From the NCBI GenBank assembly GCA_036258795.1, contig DATACZ010000192.1:1-22134 (forward strand): a stretch of DNA of 22,134 nt, given 5' to 3'. Shown here one piece after another: positions 22,126-22,134 of this stretch. Source of the DNA: DATACZ01 sp036258795. Its GTDB lineage: Bacteria > Actinomycetota > CADDZG01 > JAHWKV01. Every line of letters starts with the position of its first letter. Position 1 is the stretch's first letter. The translations under genes and the position numbers were made by a program. Below the pieces are notes generated by a model, which saw only the letters and a program-made list of their open reading frames with translations, was not told the DNA's origin and did not search any database.

Positions 22126-22134
22126 CGAGGAATT

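Noticed and set aside
1..22134. CRISPR arrays, tRNA or rRNA genes, insertion sequences, phage or defence genes
   Set aside because: All gaps between genes are under 300 bases. None shows repeat-spacer patterns, cloverleaf-like signals, transposase reading frames or known defence domains.

Overview
The window is a GC-rich (about 60% by eye), densely packed bacterial chromosome segment. Gene content points to an actinobacterium (Actinomycetota): the sufB-sufD-Rieske-sufC order, a four-gene ergothioneine set (egtA, egtB, egtC, egtD) of mycobacterial type, a PimB-like GT4 glycosyltransferase, a DUF3052 protein, frequent GTG/TTG starts, and at least one gene that looks leaderless. The class cannot be fixed from the sequence. 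No insertion sequence, phage gene, CRISPR array, tRNA or rRNA was seen. It reads as ordinary core and metabolic chromosome rather than a genomic island.

Layout. 1-3511 (+): 3' part of a Suf iron-sulfur assembly operon (sufB cut by the window edge, sufD, a Rieske ferredoxin, sufC). The last three genes overlap end to start. No sufS or sufU follows. 3565-5707 (+): a zinc-ribbon/RDD membrane protein followed 10 bases later by a 14-TM DHA2-type MFS exporter. 5960-12651 (+): the ergothioneine operon egtA-egtB-egtC-egtD, with metE (cobalamin-independent methionine synthase) 25 bases behind egtD. No egtE is present. A GC-rich dyad lies just before egtD. 12685-13767 (+): a membrane-anchored L,D-transpeptidase with a peptidoglycan-binding domain. 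13834-15800 (+): a promoter, a TPP riboswitch, the hydroxymethylpyrimidine transporter cytX and a translationally coupled DUF3052 gene. 15781-17640 (-): an animal-type short transketolase, convergent with and overlapping DUF3052 by 20 bases. 17841-19856 (-): a 60-residue glycine-rich protein gene with a strong ribosome site and its own terminator, a phosphoribosyltransferase, and an aquaporin with a long acidic tail. 19972-21292 (+): a GT4 glycosyltransferase and a small two-helix membrane protein. 21331-21711 (-): RidA. 21928-22080 (+): a 50-residue zinc-ribbon DUF5679 protein and its terminator.

How the parts fit. Much of the window concerns sulfur, iron and redox chemistry. Suf builds Fe-S clusters, and ergothioneine is a histidine-derived thiol antioxidant. 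EgtD uses three S-adenosylmethionine per hercynine, and MetE regenerates methionine for SAM. A second theme is thiamine: the TPP riboswitch governs uptake of the thiamine pyrimidine, and the TPP-dependent transketolase lies next to it. RidA removes reactive enamines formed by PLP enzymes.

I did not find a clearly new defence or mobile system. The least explained items are the 60-residue glycine-rich protein, the DUF3052 gene coupled to a TPP-controlled transporter, the dyad before egtD, and the missing egtE.
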